64,000 nt of DNA from an uncultured Clostridia bacterium (GTDB lineage: Bacteria; Bacillota; Clostridia; Lachnospirales; Lachnospiraceae): assembly GCA_947174885.1 (NCBI GenBank), contig CAMWKO010000014.1:1-64000 (forward strand), in the 5' to 3' direction. The position numbers were made by a program, and so were the translations under genes. The notes below the pieces were generated by a model, which was not told the DNA's origin, did not search any database, and saw only the letters and a list, made by a program, of their open reading frames with translations. This document shows positions 32,299 to 42,966 of the stretch, piece after piece. Position 1 is the first letter of the stretch. The number at the start of each line of letters is the position of its first letter.

Positions 32299-32409
32299 AA
32301 AAAAACTAAAGCTTAATAAGGGTTGAAGAAAGCTCTTACATTTGGCGACTGCGGATAATAATAAGCTATGCTTATGATATTATAAAAACAAAATATTGGA
32401 GTTAATGGT

Positions 32410-34137
32410 ATGGATAATAATGATACAGGTGATAACAACAGCCAGAAGCTGGATAATCAGCTTAATCTTGCACTTTCCGTTGATAATGAAGTAAGAGAGA
32501 AATCTTTGAATTTAGATACAGGATACTTAGAGGATAACAGGTGGGAACTTATTATAAGATATGTGGGAAGTCTTGAAAGACTTTACGATATGGGAGTAGA
32601 GGTTACGGAGCTTTTAAATAACTATGCAATAATTATTATAGATGAAAATCTGATAGATGTAATTGCCGGTATGGACGAAATTATATATATAGAAAAGCCT
32701 AAAAATTTATATTATGAAGTTGTTAATGCTATTAGAAGCTCATGTATCTCACCTGTTCAATCACAGTATGGTACATATGGAGAAGGTGTACTTGTAGCTG
32801 TAATTGATTCAGGAATAGATTACAAAAATACAGTTTTTAGAGACAGAATCGGAAAAACCAGAATTGAGTATATATGGGACCAGACAGATAACAGTGGTAC
32901 ACCACCACAGGGCTATAACCGTGGAACACTTTATACAAAAGAGGATATTGATAATGCAATCAGTACGGGAGTATCACTTAGAACAAGAGATTTGTCAGGA
33001 CATGGAACGGCAGTTGCCAGTGTGGCAGCAGGTAACTTCGCAGATAGTAAAACAGGAAATGTAGGAATAGCAACAAAATCACAGATAATAGCAGTAAAGC
33101 TTGGAAATCCTTTTAGAAACAGCTTTCCAAAAACGAGTGAGTTAATGCAGGCTATAGATTTTTCTGTTAGAAAGTCATTGGAATTAAATATGCCTATAGT
33201 TATTAATATAAGCTTTGGCAATAACTATGGATCTCATGATGGTACTTCTCTTATAGAGCAATATATAAACAGTGTTTCAGGTATAGGAAGAAACAGTATT
33301 GTAATTGGAATGGGTAATGAGGGAGCATCAGCAGGACACTATACGGGAAAGGTAGAAAATAATAAAACATATGAGGTTCAGGTGGCTGTAGGTGAATTTG
33401 AGCCGACTCTTAACATACAAATGTGGAAGAACTACAGTGATGAATTTTTAATTGAATTTGTAAGTCCCTCAGGCAGAAGTACAGGAACATTAGGTGTTAC
33501 GGGAGTTAGCACAAGATACCAGCTGGGAGCTACAAATATATATGTATATTATGGAGAACCGACACCATTTAGCGTGGCACAGGAAATATACATAGATCTC
33601 ATTCCGAGAGATACATATATAGAGTCAGGAATATACAGAATAATTATTACACCTCTTAAGATTACCACAGGAGAGTTCGATATGTGGTTACCTGTGGAAA
33701 GTGCAATAAATGATACAAGGTTTTTAGGTGCCAGTCCTGAGGTAACAATAACTACACCGGCTACGGTAGTAAATGCCATATCTGTAGGGGCATACAATTC
33801 ATATACAGGTGCATATGCAGAGTTTTCAGGAAGAGGATATTTAAGAGAAAATAATCTTATAAAGCCTGATATTGTAGCACCGGGTGTAAATATAAGAGCT
33901 GCTACAGCTACAGGTACGGAACTGTTTAGCGGAACATCCTTTGCCACTCCTGTAGTTTCAGGATCAGTAGCACTTATGATGGAATGGGGGATTGTAAGAG
34001 GAAATGACTTATATCTGTATGGAGAAAAGGTAAAGGCATATCTGATAAGAGGAGCAGTTCCACTGTCAGGTGAAGATGTACCAAGCAGGAAAACAGGATG
34101 GGGAGCCTTGTGTTTAAGAAACAGTATTCCAATATAA
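32410..34137 (+). CDS. S8 family serine peptidase (subtilase, Csp-like)
   Basis: Catalytic D (VAVIDSGIDY), H (LSGHGTAVASVAAG), S (SGTSFATPVVSG) all present. Confidence 0.9.
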   Translation: MDNNDTGDNNSQKLDNQLNLALSVDNEVREKSLNLDTGYLEDNRWELIIRYVGSLERLYDMGVEVTELLNNYAIIIIDENLIDVIAGMDEIIYIEKPKNLYYEVVNAIRSSCISPVQSQYGTYGEGVLVAVIDSGIDYKNTVFRDRIGKTRIEYIWDQTDNSGTPPQGYNRGTLYTKEDIDNAISTGVSLRTRDLSGHGTAVASVAAGNFADSKTGNVGIATKSQIIAVKLGNPFRNSFPKTSELMQAIDFSVRKSLELNMPIVINISFGNNYGSHDGTSLIEQYINSVSGIGRNSIVIGMGNEGASAGHYTGKVENNKTYEVQVAVGEFEPTLNIQMWKNYSDEFLIEFVSPSGRSTGTLGVTGVSTRYQLGATNIYVYYGEPTPFSVAQEIYIDLIPRDTYIESGIYRIIITPLKITTGEFDMWLPVESAINDTRFLGASPEVTITTPATVVNAISVGAYNSYTGAYAEFSGRGYLRENNLIKPDIVAPGVNIRAATATGTELFSGTSFATPVVSGSVALMMEWGIVRGNDLYLYGEKVKAYLIRGAVPLSGEDVPSRKTGWGALCLRNSIPI

Positions 34138-34167
34138 ATGAAAATATCTGTCTGTTTTATAAAATTA

Positions 34168-34306
34168 GAGTTTTCGTATTTTTATTTTTAACTTCAAAAA
34201 GCTTACATCATCATAACAGTGTAAGCATTTTGCATAAAAAATCACATATGAAACTTCACTTTCATATGTGACCTTTTGAAGCTAAAAATAAAAAATACGG
34301 AAACTC
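34168..34306. repeat. MITE-like element copy (139 bp)
   Basis: gagttttcgtatttttatttttaacttcaaaaagcttacatcatc ... ccttttgaagctaaaaataaaaaatacggaaactc; central hairpin tcacatatgaaacttcactttcatatgtga. Confidence 0.88.
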
Positions 34307-34353
34307 AAGTAGAAAAAAATATTAAAAAGTTGTAAACAAAAAATATAAAATGA

Positions 34354-34382
34354 TTGACAAGAAAATTTTACTGTGATAACAT
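34354..34382 (+). promoter_or_regulatory. Putative sigma-A promoter of the ABC transporter gene
   Basis: TTGACA (34354-34359), 17 bp spacer, TAACAT (34377-34382). Confidence 0.5.
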
Positions 34383-34474
34383 ACCAACTGTAATATGTAG
34401 CATAGTACACGGGATTAACCTCCGGATTTGTATTGATGGAGGTTAAAGCCTGTAAAAAGAAAGGAAGTTGTAGT

Positions 34475-37243
34475 ATGTTAGAAACGAGAGAATTAACAAA
34501 AATATACAAGCCTAAAAAGGGTGTAGCAGTTACGGCACTTGATAAAATATCATTAAAATTTCCTGAAACAGGAATGGTATTTTTACTGGGTAAGTCAGGT
34601 AGTGGTAAATCCACATTGCTTAATCTTTTAGGCGGATTAGATAAATATGATGGCGGAGAAATTATTATCAAAGGTGTTTCATCAAAGGATTTTAATCAGC
34701 AGCATTTTGATTCTTACAGAAACACATATGTAGGTTTTATTTTTCAGGAATATAATATTTTAGATGAATTCAGTGTAGGTGCAAATATTGCACTGGCGTT
34801 GGAATTACAGGGGAAAAAAGCATCGGATGATGAAATAAATAACATTTTAAAGGAAGTGGATTTAGAGGGATATGGTAACAGAAAGCCAAATGAATTATCA
34901 GGAGGTCAGAAGCAGAGAGTTGCCATTGCAAGAGCTTTAGTTAAAAATCCTGAAATAATTATGGCGGATGAGCCAACAGGAGCTCTCGATTCAAATACAG
35001 GCCGTCAGGTATTTGATACCTTAAAGAAACTTTCAAAGAAGAAGCTTGTAATTATAGTATCGCATGACAGAGAATTTTCAGAGTTATATGCAGACAGAAT
35101 TATAGAATTGGCAGACGGAAAAGTAATTAGTGATGTAGAACTGGTTAATGACCAAAAAACAGATGAAACAGAAGAAAATATAGTATTTAGCGAGGATACT
35201 GTTGAATTGGCAGCAGGCTATCATTTAACAGAGGAGGATAGAGCTGCCATAAATAAATATATTGATGAAGTGGCAAAAGACGGACTGAAAATTAAGACAA
35301 AGGGAGTAAAGACACAAAGTAAAAAGTTTGTAAAAACAAATGTAGATAATATAAAGGAACAGGATGGAAGTACATTTAAGCTTATTAAATCAAAGCTTCC
35401 ATTAAAATCAGGTTTTAAGATTGGTGCTAGTGGGTTAAAATATAAAAAATTTAAGCTTGTCATGACTATATTATTATCCTGTATATCCTTTGGTTTATTT
35501 GGATTGGCTGATACCTTCGGTTCGTATAATCATGTAAAAACCTGTACTAATTCTTTAATTGATACAGGAGTGGACTATGTATCTCTGGTTAAGGCCGTAA
35601 AGATGGGGCATGGTATGAACCAATATTATGACACCAGTCAGAGATATCTTAATGATAATGACATAAATGCAATAGAAAAAGAGATTAACAAAAAATTTGT
35701 AGGTGTAGTGAATCCTATAAATTCAAGCATGGACTTTTCTGAAAGCATAGATATGAGTACAAAATTTTCTGAAACAGAATATGTTCTATATACCAGTTCT
35801 TTTTCAGGTTTTGGAGAAATAACAAAGGAGAAGCTCGATGAATTTGGATATTCAGTATTAGCAGGAAAACTTCCGGATGGAAGCAAAAACGAAATTGCAA
35901 TAAGTAAATACATTTATGAAACCTTTCATATTGGAAAATATACAGATGGAAAGGTTGTAGACAGTAAAGGTGATTATATATATGAAGATATAAACAGCTA
36001 TGAGGATTTGATTGGAAAGACAATAGAAATTTCAGATACAACATATACGATTACCGGTATCATAGATACAAAGCTTGATTTTGACAGATATTCTTCTCTA
36101 ATGGAAAAAAAGGAGTATAGTTCAACCTCAGACAGATTAGTAGACTTTGTATTGGCAAATGAATTTTACTATGCAAAATATTATAGCCTTGCAAGCGTAG
36201 CAATGGTTGGAAGCGGACATATGGAGAATATTATTGAAAAATGTCCAAAGATTTCACCTCTTCGTGATAAATATATGTATTTGTATTCTGATTACGACGG
36301 AGCAATAGATCCATATTATATATCAAAATTGGATGATATTGACAAGGATACTATTATGTGGTTAGACGGAGAGAAATCATCACTTGGCGAAAAGGAAATT
36401 ATTATTTCAAGTGATATATATTATGGCAGGGAAGATGATATGTATTATGACAGAGTAGATAGTGATAGTGAAGGTGATGGTTCTTCTTATGTAGATAAAT
36501 TAAAAAAAGCAGATTTTACAATTAATTTATATTCAAGCTATTCGGAAGATGGTAATGACAGAACTGAATCAGGTTACAAGGTAGTAGGTATTATTGAACC
36601 GGAAAATGATAAAAGATCAAAATATTCAGGTACAATAGTTACTTCTGACAGCATTTATAATGAATGTGTAAAATATGAATATGGTATATATGACTACGCT
36701 GTAACTTCTATGCCTGAGGGTAGAAAAAATATCGAAGATATGGTTGCTTATTGTTATAATGATGATCTGGATGTAAGATATGAACTTCAAAATGCAGTAA
36801 CATATGAGTTAGATACAATTAATTCAGTATTTAAGGTAATGTCAAAAATATTCCTTTATGTAGGTATCGGATTTGCAGTATTTGCTTCATTAATGCTGGC
36901 TAATTTCATAGCTACAAGCATTTCATATAAGAAACAGGAAATCGGAATACTTAGGGCTATTGGTTCAAGAAGTAATGACGTATTTAGAATTTTCTTCTCT
37001 GAAAGCTTTATAATTGCAATAATAAATTTTGTATTATCATCGATAGGCGTGTTTGCATTTACTACAATTATAAATACAGTAATTAGAAATGAATTAGGTG
37101 TACTCATAACGGTATTGAGATTTGGAATAAGACAGATACTTCTGTTATTTGTAGTAAGCATAGCTGTAGCATTTTTGGCAAGCTTCTTACCTGTTAGAAA
37201 AATAGCATCAAAGAAGCCTATAGATGCAATTAGAAACAGATAA
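34475..37243 (+). CDS. ABC transporter with fused ATP-binding and FtsX-like permease domains (MacB-type)
   Basis: LGKSGSGKSTLLNLLGGLDKYDGG, LSGGQKQRVAIARALVKNPEIIMADEPTGALDS; C-terminal FtsX-like TMs (YKKQEIGILRAIGSRSNDVFRIF). Confidence 0.93.
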   Translation: MLETRELTKIYKPKKGVAVTALDKISLKFPETGMVFLLGKSGSGKSTLLNLLGGLDKYDGGEIIIKGVSSKDFNQQHFDSYRNTYVGFIFQEYNILDEFSVGANIALALELQGKKASDDEINNILKEVDLEGYGNRKPNELSGGQKQRVAIARALVKNPEIIMADEPTGALDSNTGRQVFDTLKKLSKKKLVIIVSHDREFSELYADRIIELADGKVISDVELVNDQKTDETEENIVFSEDTVELAAGYHLTEEDRAAINKYIDEVAKDGLKIKTKGVKTQSKKFVKTNVDNIKEQDGSTFKLIKSKLPLKSGFKIGASGLKYKKFKLVMTILLSCISFGLFGLADTFGSYNHVKTCTNSLIDTGVDYVSLVKAVKMGHGMNQYYDTSQRYLNDNDINAIEKEINKKFVGVVNPINSSMDFSESIDMSTKFSETEYVLYTSSFSGFGEITKEKLDEFGYSVLAGKLPDGSKNEIAISKYIYETFHIGKYTDGKVVDSKGDYIYEDINSYEDLIGKTIEISDTTYTITGIIDTKLDFDRYSSLMEKKEYSSTSDRLVDFVLANEFYYAKYYSLASVAMVGSGHMENIIEKCPKISPLRDKYMYLYSDYDGAIDPYYISKLDDIDKDTIMWLDGEKSSLGEKEIIISSDIYYGREDDMYYDRVDSDSEGDGSSYVDKLKKADFTINLYSSYSEDGNDRTESGYKVVGIIEPENDKRSKYSGTIVTSDSIYNECVKYEYGIYDYAVTSMPEGRKNIEDMVAYCYNDDLDVRYELQNAVTYELDTINSVFKVMSKIFLYVGIGFAVFASLMLANFIATSISYKKQEIGILRAIGSRSNDVFRIFFSESFIIAIINFVLSSIGVFAFTTIINTVIRNELGVLITVLRFGIRQILLLFVVSIAVAFLASFLPVRKIASKKPIDAIRNR

Positions 37244-37337
37244 TACAAAATTAAAAAAGATATAATAGTATTTGTTTCTTTAACGTAACAGTCTTTTATA
37301 TCCTGACATGGTGTAAAGCCAATCCGTCAAAAGGGAA

Positions 37338-37398
37338 GTCTCCTTTCCATCGCTTATGTCTCCGTGACATAGAAGCGATAGGCAGGAGACTTTTTTTT
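37338..37398 (+). terminator. Long hairpin plus T8 intrinsic terminator between the ABC gene and trkA
   Basis: gtctcct...atcgctt atgtc tccgt gacat ag aagcgat aggc aggagac tttttttt. Confidence 0.8.
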
Positions 37399-37519
37399 AG
37401 TAAAATATCAGAAATGTATTGATAATAAAAGGAGGTTTTTGTCTAAATAAGTATTGAAAAACAATGTTATAGGTATATAATAATATAAAAGCAAAGTGAA
37501 ATGTGGAGGGAATATCGTT

Positions 37520-38878
37520 ATGAAGATTATCATAGCAGGTGATGGTAAAATAGGTGCAACACTTACCAGACAGTTATCACAGGAAGGATACGATATTACA
37601 CTTATAGATTCAAATAATAAAGTTTTAGAGGCGAGTGAGGAAAGATATGATATTATGTCTGTTCAGGGGAACTGTGCATCTATGGATGTATTGGAACAGG
37701 CAGGAGTGAGGGAAGCCGAGCTTTTGATTGCAGTAGCAGGTGATGATGAGGTAAATCTGTTGTGCTGTATGACCGCACATGGAATAAATAGTAAAATACA
37801 TACAATAGCGCGTATCAGAAATCCGGAATATACAAAACAGATATATGAGATGAGAGAGATATTTGCATTGTCATTATCCATAAATCCGGAAAAACAGACA
37901 GCAGTAGAAATTGACAGGCTTTTAAAATATCCGGGATTTTTAAAGAGGGATACTTTTGTAAAGGGAAGAGTTGAAATTGTAGAACTTCAGGTAGTTGAGG
38001 GTATGAAAATATGTGATATGGCACTGAGTGAAATTTCTAATATCGCAAAATGTAAAATACTTGTATGTGCAGTATTAAGAAACGGAAAAGTAGTGACCCC
38101 TGGAGGAAATTTCATATTAGAAGCAGGAGACAGAATATTTGTTACTGCTACTGCAAAAAACCTTACAATATTACTTAAAAACCTTGGGATTATTACCCAT
38201 AAAATTAAAAAGGTAATGATATGCGGGGGCGGACGGGTAAGCTTTTATCTGGCAGAACAGCTTATAAACAGCGGAATTACAGTTAAAATTATTGAGAACG
38301 ACTATGACAGATGTATTCTCTTATCAAAGCTCCTTCCGGATGCAAATATTATATTCGGAGATGCTACAAATGAATTTTTACTTGACAGTGAGGGGATTTC
38401 AGAATGTGATGCACTTGTTACAACTACAGGTGTGGATGAAATGAATATGATAATATCATTATATGGTAAAAGCTGTGGTGTATTAAAGGTTATTACAAAG
38501 CTTGGAAGACTTGAAAACAATAACATAATAAATAATTTGTCACTTGGAAGCACTATAAGTCCAAAGCAGCTATGCTGTAATACTATTGTAAGATACGTCA
38601 GAGCTTTGAAAAATCAGGAAGGCGGAGCTGTTTCAGTACATTCTATTGCTGACGGACAGGCAGAAGCAATAGAGTTTATAGTAGATGATAATACAATTAA
38701 CTGTGACAGACCATTAAGAGAAATACATGTCAAGAAGAATATACTAATAGTGTGTATAACACATGGTTTCAAAACTGAAATACCAAATGGTGATTCAGTT
38801 TTTAGAAAAGGTGATATAGTAGTAGTTGTAACTAATGGTGAAAAAATAATATATCAGCTGAATGATATATTTGAATAA
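37520..38878 (+). CDS. trkA: Trk system potassium transporter regulatory subunit TrkA
   Basis: Two RCK/NAD-binding halves: MKIIIAGDGKIGATLTRQLSQEGYDITLID and KVMICGGGRVSFYLAEQLINSGITVKIIE. Confidence 0.93.
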   Translation: MKIIIAGDGKIGATLTRQLSQEGYDITLIDSNNKVLEASEERYDIMSVQGNCASMDVLEQAGVREAELLIAVAGDDEVNLLCCMTAHGINSKIHTIARIRNPEYTKQIYEMREIFALSLSINPEKQTAVEIDRLLKYPGFLKRDTFVKGRVEIVELQVVEGMKICDMALSEISNIAKCKILVCAVLRNGKVVTPGGNFILEAGDRIFVTATAKNLTILLKNLGIITHKIKKVMICGGGRVSFYLAEQLINSGITVKIIENDYDRCILLSKLLPDANIIFGDATNEFLLDSEGISECDALVTTTGVDEMNMIISLYGKSCGVLKVITKLGRLENNNIINNLSLGSTISPKQLCCNTIVRYVRALKNQEGGAVSVHSIADGQAEAIEFIVDDNTINCDRPLREIHVKKNILIVCITHGFKTEIPNGDSVFRKGDIVVVVTNGEKIIYQLNDIFE

Positions 38879-38914
38879 CAAACCAATACAGGATATTTTG
38901 AAAGAGGATTAGTT

Positions 38915-40369
38915 ATGAACTATAGGATGATATGCAGATTTACAGGCAGGATTCTTTTGGTTGAAGCTGTTTTTATGCTTCCTGCTCTGGTTATAAGTTT
39001 GGTTGCAAATGAAAAAAAGGCTGTATTAGGATTTGTGCTTAGCATAGCAATGATATTTATTGTTTCTTTAAGTTTAATACTGGTTGGAAGAAATTCAAAG
39101 AGGATATTCCTTGCAAGAGAAGGTCTTGTTTGTGTAGCTGTCAGTTGGATAGTAATGAGCTTATTAGGTAGCTTTCCCTTTTATTTTTCAGGGGAAATTC
39201 CTGAATTTATAGATGCTTTTTTTGAAACTGTATCAGGCTTTACTACAACAGGTGCTTCTATATTATCTGATATAGAAAGTATGTCAGACGGGCTTTTGTA
39301 TTGGAGAAGCTTTACCCACTGGCTGGGAGGAATGGGTGTTTTGGTCTTTGTACTGGCTATAGCAAACAGCAGTAAAGACAGTGATGGTTATACAATGCAT
39401 TTACTTAGAGCAGAAAGTCCGGGACCTAATGTAGGAAAGCTTGTTCCTAAAATGAAAAAGACAGCGGAAATATTATATTTAATGTACATATTATTGACAT
39501 TGCTTAATATTGTTTTCCTGCTGATTGGAGGTATGCCGCCTCTTGATGCAGTGTGTACGGCATTTGGTACTGCCGGTACAGGCGGATTTGGAATTAAAAA
39601 TGACAGTATTGCCGGCTATAGTCCGTATATACAAAATGTATGTACTATATTTATGATTTTGTTCGGTGTAAATTTTAGCTGCTATTTCTTTATAATATTA
39701 AAACAATTCAGAAACATATTTAAAGACGAAGAACTAAGAATGTATGTTGGACTTATAGTTGCAAGTGTTACTCTTATCTCCATAAATATAGCAAGCTACT
39801 ATGACACAATAGAAGAGACAATAAGGCATGCTGCATTTCAGGTTGCAAGTATTATAACAACTACAGGGTATGCGACCACAGATTTTGATTTGTGGCCTAG
39901 CTTTTCAAAGACGATTTTACTGTGCCTTATGCTGATAGGTGCATGTGCAGGAAGCACGGCAGGCGGATTTAAGTGTGGCAGGGCACTTCTTATCATTAAA
40001 AATATGAAAAGAAGAGTGAAAAAAACATTACATCCCAATAAAGTACAGGTAGTAAGAATGAACAATCAGGCTGTAGATGAAAATGTATTGTCAACAGCAA
40101 ATGCATATTTGGCAGCTTATGTTATTATTATGGTAGTCAGTGTACTCATTGTTTCTTTAGACGGCTTTTCAATGACTACTAATATTACATCAGTAGTAGC
40201 TACCTTTAATAATATAGGACCGGGTCTTGAAGCAGTAGGACCGGTATGTAACTATGGTGATTTTAGTATACTTTCAAAGCTTGTATTAATAGTCGATATG
40301 CTGGCAGGCAGATTGGAAATATTCCCTATACTGATTTTACTGTCAAGCCATACCTGGAAATATAAATAA
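38915..40369 (+). CDS. trkH: Trk/Ktr family potassium uptake membrane protein
   Basis: 484 aa; FFETVSGFTTTGASIL, WLGGMGVLVF, GTAGTGGFGIKN, CAGSTAGGFKCGR; follows trkA. Confidence 0.93.
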   Translation: MNYRMICRFTGRILLVEAVFMLPALVISLVANEKKAVLGFVLSIAMIFIVSLSLILVGRNSKRIFLAREGLVCVAVSWIVMSLLGSFPFYFSGEIPEFIDAFFETVSGFTTTGASILSDIESMSDGLLYWRSFTHWLGGMGVLVFVLAIANSSKDSDGYTMHLLRAESPGPNVGKLVPKMKKTAEILYLMYILLTLLNIVFLLIGGMPPLDAVCTAFGTAGTGGFGIKNDSIAGYSPYIQNVCTIFMILFGVNFSCYFFIILKQFRNIFKDEELRMYVGLIVASVTLISINIASYYDTIEETIRHAAFQVASIITTTGYATTDFDLWPSFSKTILLCLMLIGACAGSTAGGFKCGRALLIIKNMKRRVKKTLHPNKVQVVRMNNQAVDENVLSTANAYLAAYVIIMVVSVLIVSLDGFSMTTNITSVVATFNNIGPGLEAVGPVCNYGDFSILSKLVLIVDMLAGRLEIFPILILLSSHTWKYK

Positions 40370-40375
40370 AACAGA

Positions 40376-40415
40376 AATTCTCAATAGTTTTATAAAATAA
40401 CTATTGAGAATTTTT
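40376..40415 (+). terminator. Rho-independent terminator after trkH
   Basis: aattctcaatagttttataaaataactattgagaattttt. Confidence 0.85.
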
Positions 40416-40449
40416 ATCATTAATGTAAAATAGAGTAGATAGTAAATAT

Positions 40450-40505
40450 CCCGCAGTAAGCTATGGGACATCAAGCTTGCTTGACTTTGACTTGTTGCCT
40501 GCGGG
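40450..40505 (+). promoter_or_regulatory. Structured leader/hairpin of unknown class upstream of feoAB
   Basis: cccgcag ... ctgcggg closing 7-bp stem around about 40 nt, no T run after it. Confidence 0.4.
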
Positions 40506-40528
40506 AATAAATTTAAGGAAGTAATTTT

Positions 40529-42880
40529 ATGACGCTTAAAGATTTAAAGGTTGGAAAAAGCGCTACAATAGTAGCTGTTAATGGTGAAGGCGCATTAAGA
40601 CAGCATATTCTGGATATGGGTATTATCCCAGGTGCATTTGTTACGGTGGTAAAATATGCTCCTATGGGAGACCCGGTTGAGTTGAGAGTGCATGGATATG
40701 AGCTTACACTTAGACTGTCGGATTTAAACAATATTGAAATAGATAATATTTGTGAAGAAATTAATGATGAAAAGAGAAATATTCAACGCAGTAAGAAGAA
40801 TACGGAACATCCCGGTTTAGGTGAGGGTGGAAGATTTCATACAAAGGAGCATGAAAATCCGTTGCCTGAGGATACAATCATTACCTTTGCATTGGCAGGA
40901 AATCAGAATTGCGGAAAAACCACATTGTTTAATCAGCTTACAGGTGCAAACCAGCACGTTGGAAATTTTCCTGGGGTCACGGTAGACAGGAAGGATGGCA
41001 AAATAAAGGGATACAATAATACTCTGGTTACTGATTTGCCGGGAATATATTCCATGTCACCATATTCCAGTGAAGAAATAGTTACCAGACAGTTTCTGTT
41101 AAAAGATCATCCAAAGGGAATTATAAATATAGTGGATGCTACAAATATCGAAAGAAATCTCTATCTTACCATGCAGCTTCTGGAACTTGATATACCTATG
41201 GTTCTTGCTCTTAATATGATGGATGAGGTCAGGGAAAATGGTGGCTCCATAAGAGTAAATGACCTTGAGAGAATGCTTGGCATACCGGTTATACCTATAT
41301 CAGCAGCCAAAAATGAGGGAATAGATGAACTTATAGACCATGCAATGCATATAGCAAAGTATCAGGAAAGACCGGAAAAACAGGATTTTTGTGAGGCAGA
41401 TAATCATGGAGGTGCGGTTCACCGATGTTTACATAGTATTATGCATTTAATAGAAGACCATGCAAAAGCCGAAGATATTCCGGTCAGGTTTGCAGCAGCA
41501 AAGCTGGCTGAAGGTGATAGTATGGTTTTGGAGGCTTTAAAGCCTGATGAAAACGAAAAAGAAACATTGGAGCATATTATACTTCAAATGGAAAAGGAAA
41601 GGGGGTTAGACAGGGCAGCTGCTATAGCAGATATGCGATTTTCATTTATAGAAAAGATATGTAAGGATACGGTTATAAGACCGAAAGAAAGTAAGGAGCA
41701 TGCGAGAAGTACAAAAATAGATAAGCTTTTAACAGGAAAATATACAGCAATACCTGCTTTTATAGGTATTATGGCATTAGTATTTTTTCTGACCTTCAAT
41801 GTAGTAGGAGCATGGCTTTCTGATATTTTGGAAATTTGTATAGAATTTATAACTAATAATATTGAGAAACTCATGGAGTTTGGAAAGGTAAACAGCGTTT
41901 TAAGTTCATTGGTAGTAGATGGTATTTGTAATGGAGTCGGAAGTGTACTTAGCTTTTTGCCTACTATAGTAACATTATTTTTCTTCCTATCTCTTTTAGA
42001 AGATAGTGGATATATGGCAAGAGTAGCCTTTGTGATGGATAAGCTTCTTAGAAAGATAGGATTATCAGGAAGAAGTATTGTACCTATGCTTATAGGCTTT
42101 GGATGTACAGTACCCGGTGTTATGGCAAGCAGAACACTCCCGTCTGAAAGAGATAGAAAAATGACGATAATGCTGACTCCGTATATGAGCTGTTCGGCAA
42201 AGCTTCCAATATATGTGTTCCTGAGCTCGGCATTCTTTCCGGAGCATGGAGCTATTATAATGATATTACTATATTTTGGTGGAATCCTTACAGGCATTCT
42301 CGTAGCATTATTTATGAAGGTATTTAAATTTAAAGGTGAAGCAGTACCTTTTGTTATGGAGCTTCCAAACTATAGATTTCCGGGAGTAAGAAATGTGTTA
42401 CAGCTGTTATGGGAAAAGGCAAAGGATTTTCTAAGAAAAGCATTTACTATTATATTTATAGCCACAATTTTTATATGGTTTTTACAGACCTTTGATTTAA
42501 AGCTTAATGTAGTAGAAAATTCTAAGGATAGTATATTGGCCGCAGTAGCAGGATTTATTGCACCGGTTTTTTCGCCACTGGGATTTGAAGACTGGAGGAT
42601 TTCAACTGCATTGCTTACCGGCTTTATGGCAAAGGAAAGTGTAGTATCTACAATAAGTATTTTATTTGGAAGTACAGCTGCACTTACATCAGCTATTACT
42701 CCGGTAGCAGGACTATGCCTGCTTGTATTTTGCCTGCTATATACTCCATGTGTGGCAGCAGTAGCATCGGTTAAGAGGGAACTGGGTCTTAAATGGGCAG
42801 TATGTATGGTTGCAACACAGTGTATAGTTGCATGGACAGCCTCTTTTATAATATATAATATAGGTGGTTTATTTTATTAG
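40529..42880 (+). CDS. feoB: Fused FeoA-FeoB ferrous iron transport protein
   Basis: N-terminal FeoA domain (LKDLKVGKSATIVAVNGEGALRQHILDMGIIPGA), then GNQNCGKTTLFNQLTGANQHVGNFPGVTVDRKDG and FeoB TM core. Confidence 0.95.
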   Translation: MTLKDLKVGKSATIVAVNGEGALRQHILDMGIIPGAFVTVVKYAPMGDPVELRVHGYELTLRLSDLNNIEIDNICEEINDEKRNIQRSKKNTEHPGLGEGGRFHTKEHENPLPEDTIITFALAGNQNCGKTTLFNQLTGANQHVGNFPGVTVDRKDGKIKGYNNTLVTDLPGIYSMSPYSSEEIVTRQFLLKDHPKGIINIVDATNIERNLYLTMQLLELDIPMVLALNMMDEVRENGGSIRVNDLERMLGIPVIPISAAKNEGIDELIDHAMHIAKYQERPEKQDFCEADNHGGAVHRCLHSIMHLIEDHAKAEDIPVRFAAAKLAEGDSMVLEALKPDENEKETLEHIILQMEKERGLDRAAAIADMRFSFIEKICKDTVIRPKESKEHARSTKIDKLLTGKYTAIPAFIGIMALVFFLTFNVVGAWLSDILEICIEFITNNIEKLMEFGKVNSVLSSLVVDGICNGVGSVLSFLPTIVTLFFFLSLLEDSGYMARVAFVMDKLLRKIGLSGRSIVPMLIGFGCTVPGVMASRTLPSERDRKMTIMLTPYMSCSAKLPIYVFLSSAFFPEHGAIIMILLYFGGILTGILVALFMKVFKFKGEAVPFVMELPNYRFPGVRNVLQLLWEKAKDFLRKAFTIIFIATIFIWFLQTFDLKLNVVENSKDSILAAVAGFIAPVFSPLGFEDWRISTALLTGFMAKESVVSTISILFGSTAALTSAITPVAGLCLLVFCLLYTPCVAAVASVKRELGLKWAVCMVATQCIVAWTASFIIYNIGGLFY

Positions 42881-42966
42881 TTGAATTATTATGATAAGAA
42901 ATTCTGTTAAAGAAGAAAACAGATAACCTGCAAAAAGATAATTATATTTTTGCAGATTATCTGTTT

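Noticed and set aside
37300-37335. Possible c-di-AMP (ydaO) riboswitch upstream of trkA
   Set aside because: Only the short block AATCCGTCA fits; the flanking conserved blocks and size do not. Retained only as an unclassified structured element.
40450-40505. NiCo/Fe2+ (czcD-type) riboswitch upstream of feoAB
   Set aside because: Too short, and it lacks the four-helix arrangement and conserved blocks I can recall.
41584-42297. 237-aa minus-strand ORF inside feoAB
   Set aside because: Antisense shadow of a well-supported coding region.
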